Origin: Deltaproteobacteria bacterium
GTDB lineage: Bacteria > UBA10199 > JADGCS01
Assembly (NCBI GenBank): GCA_015228875.1
Contig: JADGCS010000016.1
Coordinates: 1-53,459, forward strand
Length of the DNA stretch: 53,459 nucleotides
Direction of reading: 5' to 3'
Position 1 is the first letter of the stretch, and each line of letters starts with the position of its first letter. Both the position numbers and the translations under genes were made by a program. The notes beneath the pieces were generated by a model, which was not told the DNA's origin, searched no databases, and saw nothing but the letters and a program-made list of their open reading frames with translations. Shown piece after piece: positions 1 to 8,455 of this stretch.

Positions 1-461
1 TCGCAGCATTTTCATCAAGGCCACGCGCGAGTGTAAAAACAGCCCATTCTTATGTTGACTCATACCCCATCGAGCTGCCCACTGGGCAGTACCAGCGTGC
101 CCGTGAACCACTCGATCGGCAGGGTTTGGCCCTTGTGAACAATTTTATTTATGACAGATTTCCATTGATATTCGTTGTTATGTTCTTTTGTTTTGGTGAG
201 CACCTCGATTTCAATGTCCTTTAAGAGAAGGGTCTGATCTCTGATTTCAAAGGTCGCCACATAACCACGCCAAAGGGCTGTCGAATCAACGCCGCCCTTT
301 GGCCTCTTGGAGGGGTGCTGATTAAAATAAGACTCCATGGGGTTTGTGTAAAGGGCGTATTTCTTTCCGTTGTAAACAATCTTGTCCGGATACTGCGCCG
401 TGGCAAAGGCGTGGGGTACTGCAAGTGCCATCATGATAATAGTTGCAATCAATGTTTTCAT
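1..461 (-). pseudogene. Secreted protein of unknown function, 3' end frameshifted
   Basis: The start is the ATG at 461, seven to ten bases after a GAGAGG Shine-Dalgarno; it opens a signal peptide (MKTLIATIIMMALAVPHAFA) typical of an exported protein. The mature part has the block STALWRGYVATFEI and later WFTGTLVLPSG, which I recall from small secreted proteins of unknown function. The frame closes at 60. Just past LPSG, the +1 frame reads MGYEST, then one stop, then EWAVFTLARG up to the window edge. From memory the family continues with an MGYxSTYE block here, so a small deletion plus a further lesion has probably broken the 3' end. No function can be assigned. The alternative is a genuine short protein ending at 60. 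Confidence 0.55.
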
Positions 462-621
462 GTTTGTATTCCTCTCGACCAAATGCAAAAAAATGCAGCA
501 GCAGCATTTCTTGTCAGGGTTCACCTTATTGTGTCAATGTCAAAGAGCATCAGAACATGAGAGCCCCCGTAAAAAACATACCCATTGAATCATACGGCGC
601 AATTACGGTAATTCGCAGACC

Positions 622-1049
622 ATGGACTTTGTAACCATCCCCTTCAACTCCCCCCTTTACAAAAAGGAACTTGAACTCAGACAAAAAATCTTGCGAGTGC
701 CGCTAGGACTAAACATATACGCCGAAGACCTCTCGCAGGAATCCCAACAGCTCCATTTTGGTCTAGTTGAAAATAACGAACTCATCGCGTGCGTGGTCGT
801 TGTGCCCTTGGACAATCAAACCGTAAAGGGCCGTCAAATGGCCGTTTGCGAGTCACTACAGGGAACAGGGATCGGTAGGGCCCTCATAAACGGTGTAGAG
901 ACTGAACTCAAAAAACTTGGCTATAAAAAATCGTCCTCCACGCCCGCAAGACCGCGGTGGGATTTTACAACAAGCTTGGTTATAAAGTTGTGGGTGAAGA
1001 ATTTTTAGAAGTATCCATCCCGCATTTTGAGATGGAGAAAGAGTTATAG
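622..1049 (+). pseudogene. GNAT-family N-acetyltransferase with a one-base frameshift
   Basis: GNAT enzymes transfer an acetyl group from acetyl-CoA to an amine. Residues ~65-95 (MAVCESLQGTGIGRALI) are the acetyl-CoA-binding Q/RxxGxG/A motif. The open frame stops at 1008 with an atypical tail. Moving to the next frame after the six-A run at 925-930 gives VLHARKTAVGFYNKLGY, followed by VVGEEFLEVSIPHFEMEKEL and a stop at 1047-1049, which is the expected C-terminal half. Adding one A (K-K-I-V-L) would restore a ~142-residue protein. It is either a real pseudogene, a slippage-controlled gene or a homopolymer sequencing error. No strong ribosome site precedes 622. Confidence 0.75.
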
Positions 1050-1121
1050 ATACAGCGAACAAATCAGGAGGCTGTGTTTTCGTATTGGTTTAGCCTCGCC
1101 CATGACTGCCCCCTTTATTAC

Positions 1122-2261
1122 TCAGGCCAGAGAAAGCCTCTTTGAGAGCATCACACAAATATGATACAGGAGTTTTGCAGCCATATCGGGATTTTCCGTC
1201 ATCATTTCCAAAACAGCTTTTCTCCGCAGCAGTAGAAGCCTGCCCGCTGTGACAGAATGTACAGAGGCTGTCCTTTGTCCTGATTCAAGAAAAAAAGCCA
1301 TCTCTCCAAAAAGATCTCCTTTTTCAAGAACAGCCAGAGTTTTATTGCCCCTCGTGACATGAAAGGTCCCATCCAATATGATAAACATTTCTTTTTCGAC
1401 CAGACCTTCACGAACAACCTTTTTTTGTTCGGCAACGTCAACAACAAAACCCTTCTCCGACAAGTACCGCAGCGTTTCCGCTGTTAATGACTGGGCAAAA
1501 CTGTCTCTGTTCAATTCTGACTTAAAAAAACTGTGCTGAATATACTGCCAGACGTCTTCTTTTTCGAGCAGGGCAGAAACACCGGAGAACATTGAATTTT
1601 TGATCTCCTCAATTGAAGAATCTGCAAACGATTTAAACTTCTTTTTTGCAAGATCGAGGTGAGGAGAGGAAACCTCTCTAAAATAATCAAGGTCTGACGC
1701 GAGCATCACCAGAGGAATCCTGACCCCGTCCGGATTGTGCACCAGATCCGCCCTGTAGGGCCTAAATCCCAGTCGCCTGTAGGCACCGACCAATCCAGGC
1801 GCACAGTACAAAAAACCAAAATGAATATCTTGATCAATCGCGGCGTGTTGATAAACAGCACGGGACAGGGCCGGTAAAATCAGCAGCCCCCTGCTGTTTT
1901 TATTAATAACCAAACGCCCCAGTTCGCAGACAGCATAGTCCTTGACTTTAGAAAATTGTTTTAATGAAAATCTCTCTTCAATGGTCGCAGGGATTGAGCC
2001 GGCAGGGTAAATATCAACACGCACTGTTCCGGTGATATTGTCCGGTGATCCCGTGTAAAGAAGGAGAGAATCTTTTCGGTGGTCTTCGGGATCTTGGACA
2101 AATTTTTGATCATGGTCAACGTCTTTCAAAAATCCTTTTTTCAACTCCTCGACATAAACCTGATATCTGAGACGATAAATAGACTCAAACTCCTGCTTTG
2201 ATTTTGCAACAAAGACCCGTTCGAGTTTCGAAATAAAACTTTGAAACATATCGCGATGCAT
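1122..2261 (-). CDS. FeeM-like acyltransferase fused to a cyclic-nucleotide-binding domain
   Basis: About 379 aa. Residues ~1-200 resemble the GNAT-fold N-acyl amino acid synthase / autoinducer-synthase group: RLRYQVYVEEL near the N-terminus, ITGTVRVDI, CELGRLVINKNSRG, and a final GAYRRLGFRPY. Members of that group acylate amino acids or related amines. Residues ~260-379 form a cNMP-binding-like module (GDLFGEMAFFLESGQRTASV, with the phosphate-cassette pattern GEMAxF...RTASV), which would let a nucleotide gate the enzyme or tether it to signalling. The start is uncertain: ATG 2261, ATG 2249 and TTG 2270 are all possible and none has a clear ribosome site. It stands alone, convergent with the GNAT pseudogene. 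The product of the acyltransferase cannot be read from sequence. Confidence 0.75.
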   Translation of the reverse strand: MHRDMFQSFISKLERVFVAKSKQEFESIYRLRYQVYVEELKKGFLKDVDHDQKFVQDPEDHRKDSLLLYTGSPDNITGTVRVDIYPAGSIPATIEERFSLKQFSKVKDYAVCELGRLVINKNSRGLLILPALSRAVYQHAAIDQDIHFGFLYCAPGLVGAYRRLGFRPYRADLVHNPDGVRIPLVMLASDLDYFREVSSPHLDLAKKKFKSFADSSIEEIKNSMFSGVSALLEKEDVWQYIQHSFFKSELNRDSFAQSLTAETLRYLSEKGFVVDVAEQKKVVREGLVEKEMFIILDGTFHVTRGNKTLAVLEKGDLFGEMAFFLESGQRTASVHSVTAGRLLLLRRKAVLEMMTENPDMAAKLLYHICVMLSKRLSLA

Positions 2262-2340
2262 CAATAACAAAAGCGCCGCTAAGTCGCATTCGGAAAATTG
2301 CGCACGAAAAACTCAAAATAAAATCGAGAAAACCCCTGTT

Positions 2341-3153
2341 TTAAACTGTCCCCGTCACAACAAAAACCGACGCAGCCACCAACACCTTGTGTTTCGCCTC
2401 CGTCACAAATGAATAGATGTCGCCGATCAATTTTTGTGCCTCCCCACACTGGGTATGCGCGGCCTTAAACTTCACGGTAATGTCTAAAAAAAGTTTTGGA
2501 TCGATATCAAAACTCGACACCGTTTTGACATCAAGCCTGACCTTTGAAAATCCAGCCTCCTGCATCAGGTAAGGAAGCTTTTTGCCTATACGCCTGTCAC
2601 CCAGATTATTTTTTTGAAATTCTGACGACAATTGATTGAGCTTTGTAAAAGAGGGACAGTCGGGGTACATCATCACCCAGTCATCATCAACATCAACAAC
2701 ACAGACCCTGCCGTCTTGTTTTGTAACACGCCTCGCCTCGCGCAGGGCCGCCAAAGGATCACTTAAGTGTTGATAAAGCATACGGCTGTATACAAAATCA
2801 TAACAGGCATCAGGACGCCCTGTACAACAGGCATCTGCAAGATAAAAGGCAACATTGGGATGCACCGGCTTAACTATTTTATTGGCGACATCCAGAAGGC
2901 TTTGACTCGAATCCAGCCCATGCACATCACCATGACGGACAATATCTGCCAGCAAACCACTGACAAAACCTGCGCCACAGCCGACCTCTAAGACTGTCTT
3001 GCACGAATCAACCCCCAGTTGCATCAAGTGATCAGTTTCAATCTGTTTAAAAATTGTGGCCTGAAAATATAATCGCTTTAATTCTTCTTTTTTGTGCAAT
3101 TCTGAATAATGATCAAAATCGTATGAATGATTTAATTTATCTGGCGGGTTCAT
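2341..3153 (-). CDS. Class I SAM-dependent methyltransferase
   Basis: A 270-aa soluble Rossmann-fold methyltransferase. Motif I is VLEVGCGAGFVSGLLAD (residues ~55-71), followed by an acidic SAM-ribose contact in VHGLDSS, YSRMLYQHLSDP (motif IV region) and GRVCVVDVDDDW (motif V-like). This pattern is that of UbiE/MenG-like small-molecule methyltransferases; the substrate is unknown. The ATG at 3153 lies two bases after the stop of the upstream HXXEE gene and has no good ribosome site of its own, so it is probably translated by coupling. The pair looks like a two-gene operon. Confidence 0.88.
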   Translation of the reverse strand: MNPPDKLNHSYDFDHYSELHKKEELKRLYFQATIFKQIETDHLMQLGVDSCKTVLEVGCGAGFVSGLLADIVRHGDVHGLDSSQSLLDVANKIVKPVHPNVAFYLADACCTGRPDACYDFVYSRMLYQHLSDPLAALREARRVTKQDGRVCVVDVDDDWVMMYPDCPSFTKLNQLSSEFQKNNLGDRRIGKKLPYLMQEAGFSKVRLDVKTVSSFDIDPKLFLDITVKFKAAHTQCGEAQKLIGDIYSFVTEAKHKVLVAASVFVVTGTV

Positions 3154-3155
3154 AA

Positions 3156-3566
3156 TTATTTTGGTGTTTTAATAATAACGTCTTGTCGGAAAAGCAATTT
3201 GTAATTCTTGATGATAATGATACTGGCGGGAATAAACAATAAACCCGACACGACACCCGGGAAATATTTATGCAAAACGACAGCCCATAAAATGTGGTGT
3301 GTCCCATTTATGAACTCAATAATGGCAAGAATAATCGGAAATCTCAAGCGCCACCACTGAAAGAAGACAAAGAGAAAACAGAAAAGAAGCAACACCACCA
3401 AGGAAATATTGAAGGCAAAAAACATGCCCTGCCCAATGCTGGAAAATGCTTTGTTGTAAAAAACAAAAACAGGAAATTGTTTGTAAAACCCCAGAAAATA
3501 TTCTTCTATTGAATGAATGATTTGGACAACAACCAGACACAACGTGGCGATTTTGATTTTATTCAT
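3156..3566 (-). CDS. HXXEE-domain integral membrane protein
   Basis: A 136-aa hydrophobic protein with about four membrane segments. It carries the family signature His-x-x-Glu-Glu (HSIEEY, residues ~19-24) and a second polar patch (INGTHH) within a helix. The HXXEE family is of unknown function. The start is ATG 3566 with an AGGAAG ribosome site about eight bases upstream. It is followed after two bases by the methyltransferase gene, suggesting joint expression. The 186-bp gap upstream (3567-3752) holds no gene I can support. Confidence 0.8.
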   Translation of the reverse strand: MNKIKIATLCLVVVQIIHSIEEYFLGFYKQFPVFVFYNKAFSSIGQGMFFAFNISLVVLLLFCFLFVFFQWWRLRFPIILAIIEFINGTHHILWAVVLHKYFPGVVSGLLFIPASIIIIKNYKLLFRQDVIIKTPK

Positions 3567-3752
3567 TTTTTATCTTCCTGCTAAAGTAAACTGTGAGATT
3601 TCTTCGCCACAACAAATTTGACATTCCCCCGCCGCCCGTGACTTTCACGTTGCAGATTGGAGAGAAGTTCAACGCAAAAATCTGGATAATGCAAACCGAG
3701 GAATACCCCCCAAATCTTATAAAAAAATATCCAAACAAATTTTTTATTGATT

Positions 3753-5162
3753 TTATGGATTAATGTTTTTTGATTTTTTATTGATCAATAATTCCTTTGC
3801 TGTATCAGCTTTGTTTGTACCGACGTAGAGCCGATATTCATCAACCATGGTGCGAATGGGCATTCCCCATGTAAAACGTAGTGGTTCAACCATGGCATCG
3901 ATACCATTGTTGATCAAAAGGTTTCTTTTAATCTCGGCTTCAATTTCATCAAAGGTAATGTCACAGAGAAACCATGTATTTGTTTTAGGTTCAGTCATTG
4001 ATTTTAAGAAACTCAGATGCGCTTTGAGATCACTCAAAAAACCCATCAAATAAAAGGCATAGAAGCTCGCCATGATGGGCCTAACTACACTTGGCATTCC
4101 AAATCCGCCCCAAAAGAGGTTTTCGAGATTCATAATTGCCAAGAGAAAAACTGTGTACCGCAATGAATATATGGTTGTTTTATTGAGAAGGCCGTTGGAT
4201 GACTCGGTATCGGATGAGACGATCTCCAATTGATAACGATTGCAGATACTCTCCATGGGATTGATGCCCATGATGATCTTTGAATAGAGAAGGGCAAAAA
4301 TGGACATGAGTATGGTGGAAAAAAAATAACCTGGAAAACCATAGCTAATGACATACATGTAGACGTCTAAAATATCGATATCATCAAATCCTCCATACTG
4401 AATATCGCTTATAAAAAGAAATGGTATCATCATGACAACACTAACCCAGCCCAAGGGTTCAGTGCCTAAAAATGAGGGTCTGGTATGGATGGTGAAGCTT
4501 TTTGTTTGTGTTGTATCCTTGATATTGGTGGGGAAAGACCTTTTTTGAAATTTGTAAATGAACCAGCAAAACAGGACAAATACAACAACATAAAAAACAA
4601 CTCCGAAGACACCAAAAATCATGTCTCGTCTTGTCCACATTTCCACGACTATGGAATACAATTTTTCGGGGATGAACATGACAACGAACCATGCATAGCC
4701 ATTTCCAATACCAAATTTATTAATTATGTTGGCCAAGACAATCAAAACCACGACACCAAGGGTTGTTGTCGTTGCAGTTAAAAGATGAAAAGTTAGAAAA
4801 TAACTGATGATAAAAGTAAAAGGGATCATTGTGATCAAGGTCAATTGAATGAGTGCCTTTCTGTCAGGTTGAGCTTCATATAAACACCTTTTGAGAGGGG
4901 GGATGAGTACAGAAAAAATCTGCAGCAAGACACACACGGCAAAGAAAGGAGTTAGACCAAGATAGAAAAAAGGCACATTCTGGGTTTGATTGCTTATGGC
5001 AATCACAAAAACATTAGTAGTTTCTGAGAGCCGAGTGCTTGTTAAAAAGTAGACTCCAACCAAGATCCCTAAGGTGTACATGATTTTTAGTATGATATTT
5101 TTGTCTCTTGTGATCCAAAACAAGATATCTATAAATCCTGTTTTTTGTTTGGTGTTATTCAT
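3753..5162 (-). CDS. Divergent SecY-like translocon protein with C-terminal DUF2007-like domain
   Basis: About 469 aa with roughly ten membrane segments. The N-terminal two thirds follow SecY order: a TM2-like LGLTPFFAVCVLLQIFSVLI, then INKFGIGNGYAW, matching the SecY TERGIGNG region, and a NPMESICNRYQ stretch where SecY has NPEEIADNLKK. The last ~65 residues (INNGIDAMVE...YRLYVGTNKADTAKELL) look like the small DUF2007 signal-transduction-type fold, an addition I do not know from housekeeping SecY. It is not in a ribosomal-protein operon, so it is a paralogue and not the primary translocon. The start is ATG 5162, preceded by AAAGGAA; a TTG at 5177 is less likely. It would act in the inner membrane; substrates are unknown. 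Confidence 0.72.
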   Translation of the reverse strand: MNNTKQKTGFIDILFWITRDKNIILKIMYTLGILVGVYFLTSTRLSETTNVFVIAISNQTQNVPFFYLGLTPFFAVCVLLQIFSVLIPPLKRCLYEAQPDRKALIQLTLITMIPFTFIISYFLTFHLLTATTTTLGVVVLIVLANIINKFGIGNGYAWFVVMFIPEKLYSIVVEMWTRRDMIFGVFGVVFYVVVFVLFCWFIYKFQKRSFPTNIKDTTQTKSFTIHTRPSFLGTEPLGWVSVVMMIPFLFISDIQYGGFDDIDILDVYMYVISYGFPGYFFSTILMSIFALLYSKIIMGINPMESICNRYQLEIVSSDTESSNGLLNKTTIYSLRYTVFLLAIMNLENLFWGGFGMPSVVRPIMASFYAFYLMGFLSDLKAHLSFLKSMTEPKTNTWFLCDITFDEIEAEIKRNLLINNGIDAMVEPLRFTWGMPIRTMVDEYRLYVGTNKADTAKELLINKKSKNINP

Positions 5163-5177
5163 TGAAATTCCTTTCAA

Positions 5178-5603
5178 TTAGGTCATGTCATAGTAAGGGG
5201 TCACACATAAGGTATCGGGGCAGAGGCAAGGGTATCAAGTCCAGAATAATGAATTTTGCTATCCAATCCTATCCAATAAAAATATTTACTTGTCCACAAA
5301 GAAAAAAACGCATCAAAAACGCATGACGGAGCTCAATTTTTTGCAATTCACTGATGATACGTCCCGCCGAGGGGTGATTTTTCTGTGTTTATTTCAGACG
5401 AACAGCGCAATGGCGGACCAGGTTTTTGTTTTTTTTGCCTTGTTTTTGGTTGTTATGAAATTCTCGGTTTGATAAAGTTCCTCAGAATACAAAGTCGCGG
5501 CTGGGTTAAAGTACAGCAAACCCAAATCCTCAACCCGTCAGAGTGTTATATTCCATATCAATTTTAACTTATTTAAGTTAGATATCCACTAAGTGAGGTA
5601 AAA
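5178..5603. other. 426-bp divergent intergenic region
   Basis: This lies between the divergent SecY-like and AI-2E genes. I see no convincing gene; the short open frames here lack ribosome sites and protein-like composition. It contains small AT-rich tandem duplications (TATCCAATCC TATCCAAT near 5260-5280; AAAACGCAT twice near 5305-5325). It must hold both promoters. Confidence 0.6.
5565..5580. promoter_or_regulatory. Short palindrome upstream of the AI-2E transporter
   Basis: TAACTT-ATTT-AAGTTA is a perfect 6-bp inverted repeat 23 bases before the ATG at 5604. It overlaps the likely promoter/leader and could be an operator. It is AT-rich and could arise by chance. Confidence 0.3.
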
Positions 5604-6671
5604 ATGAAAAATAAAGTAAGTCTCGAACATACTCGAACAACTCTCGTCATATTTTTGGCCTTACTTGTTTTTTTAATCGTAGTTTGTTTCTGGGTGGCAA
5701 AGCCCTTTCTGCTTGCTATTACTATGGGGGGCATTTTGGCTTTATTGGAGTATCCGGTTTTTAAAAAACTAAGAGACAAGGTGGTGTTCCCAAGAGTTGC
5801 ATCCGCACTCGTGACCATCGGAACTTTGCTTTTAGTCATCATACCCGTTTCGGTATTTTTAACATTGGCATTTAAACAGGGAATGGCATTAGCTCAATTG
5901 GCCTCTGAAAATGACAAACTGTCCGTTCAATCCGTCACCTCCCATTTCAGTAATTCTTCACTTTTCGATATGATGAGAACAACACCTGAAGAGCTAAATG
6001 TGAAAATTCATGAGTCGATCCAAAAGGTCGGAAAATCCGCAATGGCGCTAGCCCTAGATATTGCGGGCCAAATACCAAATATCATAATGCAAATTATAAT
6101 GGCCTGTATCACCTGTTTTTTTCTTTTGGTGGATGGCCGGCGACTGGGTCTTTGGATGAAAGACAAAATTCCACTTGATAGAGACATCATTAAAAGGTTT
6201 TACACTTCCTTTAAAGATACGGCCCAAGCAAGCGTATTAGCGACATTTGCGGCTGGTGCTGCCCAGAGTGCTATAATCCTTGTGGGTTTTTTGGTTCTGG
6301 GGGTGCCCGGCGTGTTTTTGGCAGTTGGAGTTACATTTATTTTTGCCTGGATTCCAATTTTAGGTTGCGGCCCAGTTTGGATTACTGCCTCTATTTATCT
6401 TTATAACGAGGGAGCTGTTTTTAAGGTAGTCTTAATGGTGGTTTTTGGACTATTGGCAAGTGTTGCAGATAACTTTGTTCGTCCTTTCGTCCTTAAAGGA
6501 AAAAGCAACCTTCACTTTTTGGTGAGTTTGGTTGCCGTTTTTGGGGGCATCAGATTTTTTGGAATATTGGGAGTGTTTTTGGGCCCCATTCTTGCTGCCG
6601 TTACAATATCCATTTTGCAAATATGGCCTGCTGTGGCTCAAAGATTCGGATTGATGACCCAGGATCTATAG
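5604..6671 (+). CDS. AI-2E family transporter (PerM/YdiK-like)
   Basis: A 355-aa polytopic inner-membrane protein with two N-terminal helices, a soluble segment of ~110 residues, then a cluster of C-terminal helices. This is the standard layout of the AI-2E exporter superfamily, whose members export small molecules or ions, including autoinducer-2 (TqsA) or Na+/H+ exchange in some homologues. Recognisable blocks are FTFIFAWIPILGCGP-like (residues ~250-265: FIFAWIPILGCGPVW), PFVLKGKSNLH and GGIRFFGILGVFLGP near the end. The start is ATG 5604 with GAGG five bases upstream. Substrate is not inferable. Confidence 0.88.
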   Translation: MKNKVSLEHTRTTLVIFLALLVFLIVVCFWVAKPFLLAITMGGILALLEYPVFKKLRDKVVFPRVASALVTIGTLLLVIIPVSVFLTLAFKQGMALAQLASENDKLSVQSVTSHFSNSSLFDMMRTTPEELNVKIHESIQKVGKSAMALALDIAGQIPNIIMQIIMACITCFFLLVDGRRLGLWMKDKIPLDRDIIKRFYTSFKDTAQASVLATFAAGAAQSAIILVGFLVLGVPGVFLAVGVTFIFAWIPILGCGPVWITASIYLYNEGAVFKVVLMVVFGLLASVADNFVRPFVLKGKSNLHFLVSLVAVFGGIRFFGILGVFLGPILAAVTISILQIWPAVAQRFGLMTQDL

Positions 6672-6836
6672 AGCCCCAGTCTTTTCATAGGCCGTTCGAG
6701 GCAAAACTTCACAGGGGCAACTTCTGTCAAAGTCAGAAAATCCCCCAATCAAAAACAATATCTTCCCTGATATTTTTTAAAAATTTATTCACTTATAACT
6801 GCCAATCAAACCACTAAATAAAATGGAGAAATTATT

Positions 6837-6962
6837 ATGAAATTAATAAAGCATACGATTGATAATATGAATGGAAGAGTTGGGGTTCCGATTTTAATGT
6901 ATATGCTGGGAGTACCGGGGATTTTAGTCATTGTTCTCTGGTTTTTATTTTTCAGAGATTAA
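6837..6962 (+). CDS. 41-aa single-span membrane protein
   Basis: A very short gene with a good ribosome site (GGAG at 6825-6828) eight bases before ATG 6837. The product has a basic N-terminus, then one hydrophobic helix (VPGILVIVLWFLFF) and ends RD. Similar tiny 'GVPxLxxxLGVPGxxVxxLWxFFFR' proteins occur in proteobacteria, with no known role to my knowledge. Its composition and spacing support a real gene. Confidence 0.6.
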   Translation: MKLIKHTIDNMNGRVGVPILMYMLGVPGILVIVLWFLFFRD

Positions 6963-6969
6963 TGCTGGC

Positions 6970-7038
6970 GTGGGGTTGGGGACAGTCGTACTGATTCTCC
7001 TCGTCGCCTACCTGTTGGGCGCACTGCCATTAAGATAA
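6970..7038 (+). CDS. DUF3309-like 22-aa fragment
   Basis: From GTG 6970 the frame reads MGLGTVVLILLVAYLLGALP then two residues and stop. This matches the first half of the tiny DUF3309 membrane proteins (LGTxLxIxLxLLLLGALP), but the usual second hydrophobic half is absent and there is no clear ribosome site. It is probably a truncated relic or a very small peptide. Confidence 0.3.
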   Translation: MGLGTVVLILLVAYLLGALPLR

Positions 7039-7064
7039 CGAGTTGCTAATCAAAGGAGACCATT

Positions 7065-7787
7065 ATGAAGTTTACAAAACACGCAGGATCCAGATGTTGT
7101 CTGGGAATCCTTTTTGTCCTGACGACATTGGGTGCAAGTACGGGTTGCGGTGCTTTGGATGACGTCGCTAACGGCATCGGGACGGATGACTCCAGCATTA
7201 CCGCCAACACGACTGATGCAAGGGATACGGGCGCTGTTGCCCTGAATATCGTTTTCAGGGGATTTGTCGCCGCCTTCGGAAACAGCGGAGCAAATTTGCA
7301 GGTTAATCAATCAGCCAGTCAGTTGATCACCGGCTTCAAAAACACCATTACGGCGTCATCGACCTCTCACTGCAGCCAAGAGAACTTGGCCGATCCCACA
7401 GGCACGACCGTCACCATCAATGGCGACGTCAGCGGGAGTTGCGACATCACGGCCTCTGGCACAGACAGCGGCGGCACTGTCCTCGCTCAGTGCAGTGATT
7501 ATAACGACGCTGGTGATACCGGAGATGTCACGGTGAATGGCGATATCAGTGCCGACATCGATGCCACCTCGACCTCCACGGAATCGGGCTTTGTTTTCAC
7601 CAATGTGACTTCCAGCAATCTACACATCACACTCAGCGATGGCAGTTACTGCTCCGCCGTTGTCAACTTCTCGGCGAGTGAGACGATTGAGATAAGCTCA
7701 GGAAGTGGTACGGTCACGATGCTGAGCGGAGCCTGTGATACGATTTGCGGCGAAGCCTTTGCTATCAGCGGTTCGGATAACTTTTAA
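7065..7787 (+). CDS. Secreted lipoprotein of unknown function
   Basis: 240 aa. The N-terminus is a lipoprotein signal with lipobox GASTGC (Cys ~28), so the protein should be lipid-anchored after signal peptidase II cleavage. The mature part is rich in Ser, Thr, Gly and Asp, with alternating strands such as TVTINGDVSGSCDITASG and VTVNGDISADIDATS, which suggests a beta-solenoid or beta-sandwich. Cysteine pairs (HCSQ, SCD, QCS, YCS, ACDTICG) may form disulfides. A strong AGGAG site precedes ATG 7065. It probably forms a unit with the next lipoprotein gene. No family recognised. Confidence 0.75.
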   Translation: MKFTKHAGSRCCLGILFVLTTLGASTGCGALDDVANGIGTDDSSITANTTDARDTGAVALNIVFRGFVAAFGNSGANLQVNQSASQLITGFKNTITASSTSHCSQENLADPTGTTVTINGDVSGSCDITASGTDSGGTVLAQCSDYNDAGDTGDVTVNGDISADIDATSTSTESGFVFTNVTSSNLHITLSDGSYCSAVVNFSASETIEISSGSGTVTMLSGACDTICGEAFAISGSDNF

Positions 7788-7864
7788 CTTGCTCACCGAG
7801 TCGCCATCCGGGAATGCAAACCCTAAGGCTTTATCGTGGGCGATCGGGAGCTGAAGGAGATCTT

Positions 7865-8176
7865 ATGAGAGTGCTATCTAAGGGAGTTGGTATGCTGGTC
7901 GTGGCCTTTCTTCTGACCACTGGTTGTCATTCGCCGGGGAGTGTCAAAGAGGCTTTATCCGCGAAGACTGAGGTGAAGCCCTCGGACGCAGTGACAATCA
8001 CAAAGACGACGGTTTCGAATTGCATGAATGAACACTCCGAGAAGGACCGTCGCTATTGCGAATGTTACGCCAATGAATTGCATCAACGAATGTCGGCGTC
8101 TTCCGGAATTGAAACTTCAAAAGAAAAGGGCCAGATGGCGATGTTGTCGGCCATGGCCTGCAAGAGACTTCAATAA
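7865..8176 (+). CDS. Small lipoprotein, cysteine-containing
   Basis: 103 aa from ATG 7865, which has a GAAGGAGA site six bases upstream; this is much better than an upstream start at 7814. The signal ends in the lipobox LTTGC. The mature domain has NCMNEHSEKDRRYCECYANEL-like spacing (Cys x10 Cys x Cys) with a later Cys in AMACKRL, resembling small helical periplasmic proteins with two disulfides. Function unknown. The 279-bp gap that follows to 8455 shows nothing I can support. Confidence 0.7.
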   Translation: MRVLSKGVGMLVVAFLLTTGCHSPGSVKEALSAKTEVKPSDAVTITKTTVSNCMNEHSEKDRRYCECYANELHQRMSASSGIETSKEKGQMAMLSAMACKRLQ

Positions 8177-8455
8177 GGGGCAGTCAGACAGACTCAGGAC
8201 AACGATGCCGAGTCCAATGTAACCCAAGCCTAAACCCTGTCATTGACTTTTCTGATTTTCTGCGGGGCGACTTCTGATTTGTCGCGTGTATTCGAGCGGC
8301 GAGTTGGGCGGTTCGCCACGATTGTTGCGCATGACAAATAAGTTGTCGCGAAATAAGGGGTCTGGCTTTGATATGCTACAAAATCCCTGGCAAAGATGCA
8401 TGCCCGTTTTGGCTCAGAATTAAATGCCGCCTACAACAGGGGTTGAAATTAATTC

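Noticed and set aside
5290-5472. Short plus-strand open frames in the SecY/AI-2E gap
   Set aside because: No ribosome site, odd composition and no recognisable family.
8330-8450. Possible transposase remnant after the small lipoprotein
   Set aside because: Short frames give no stretch long enough to assign to a family.
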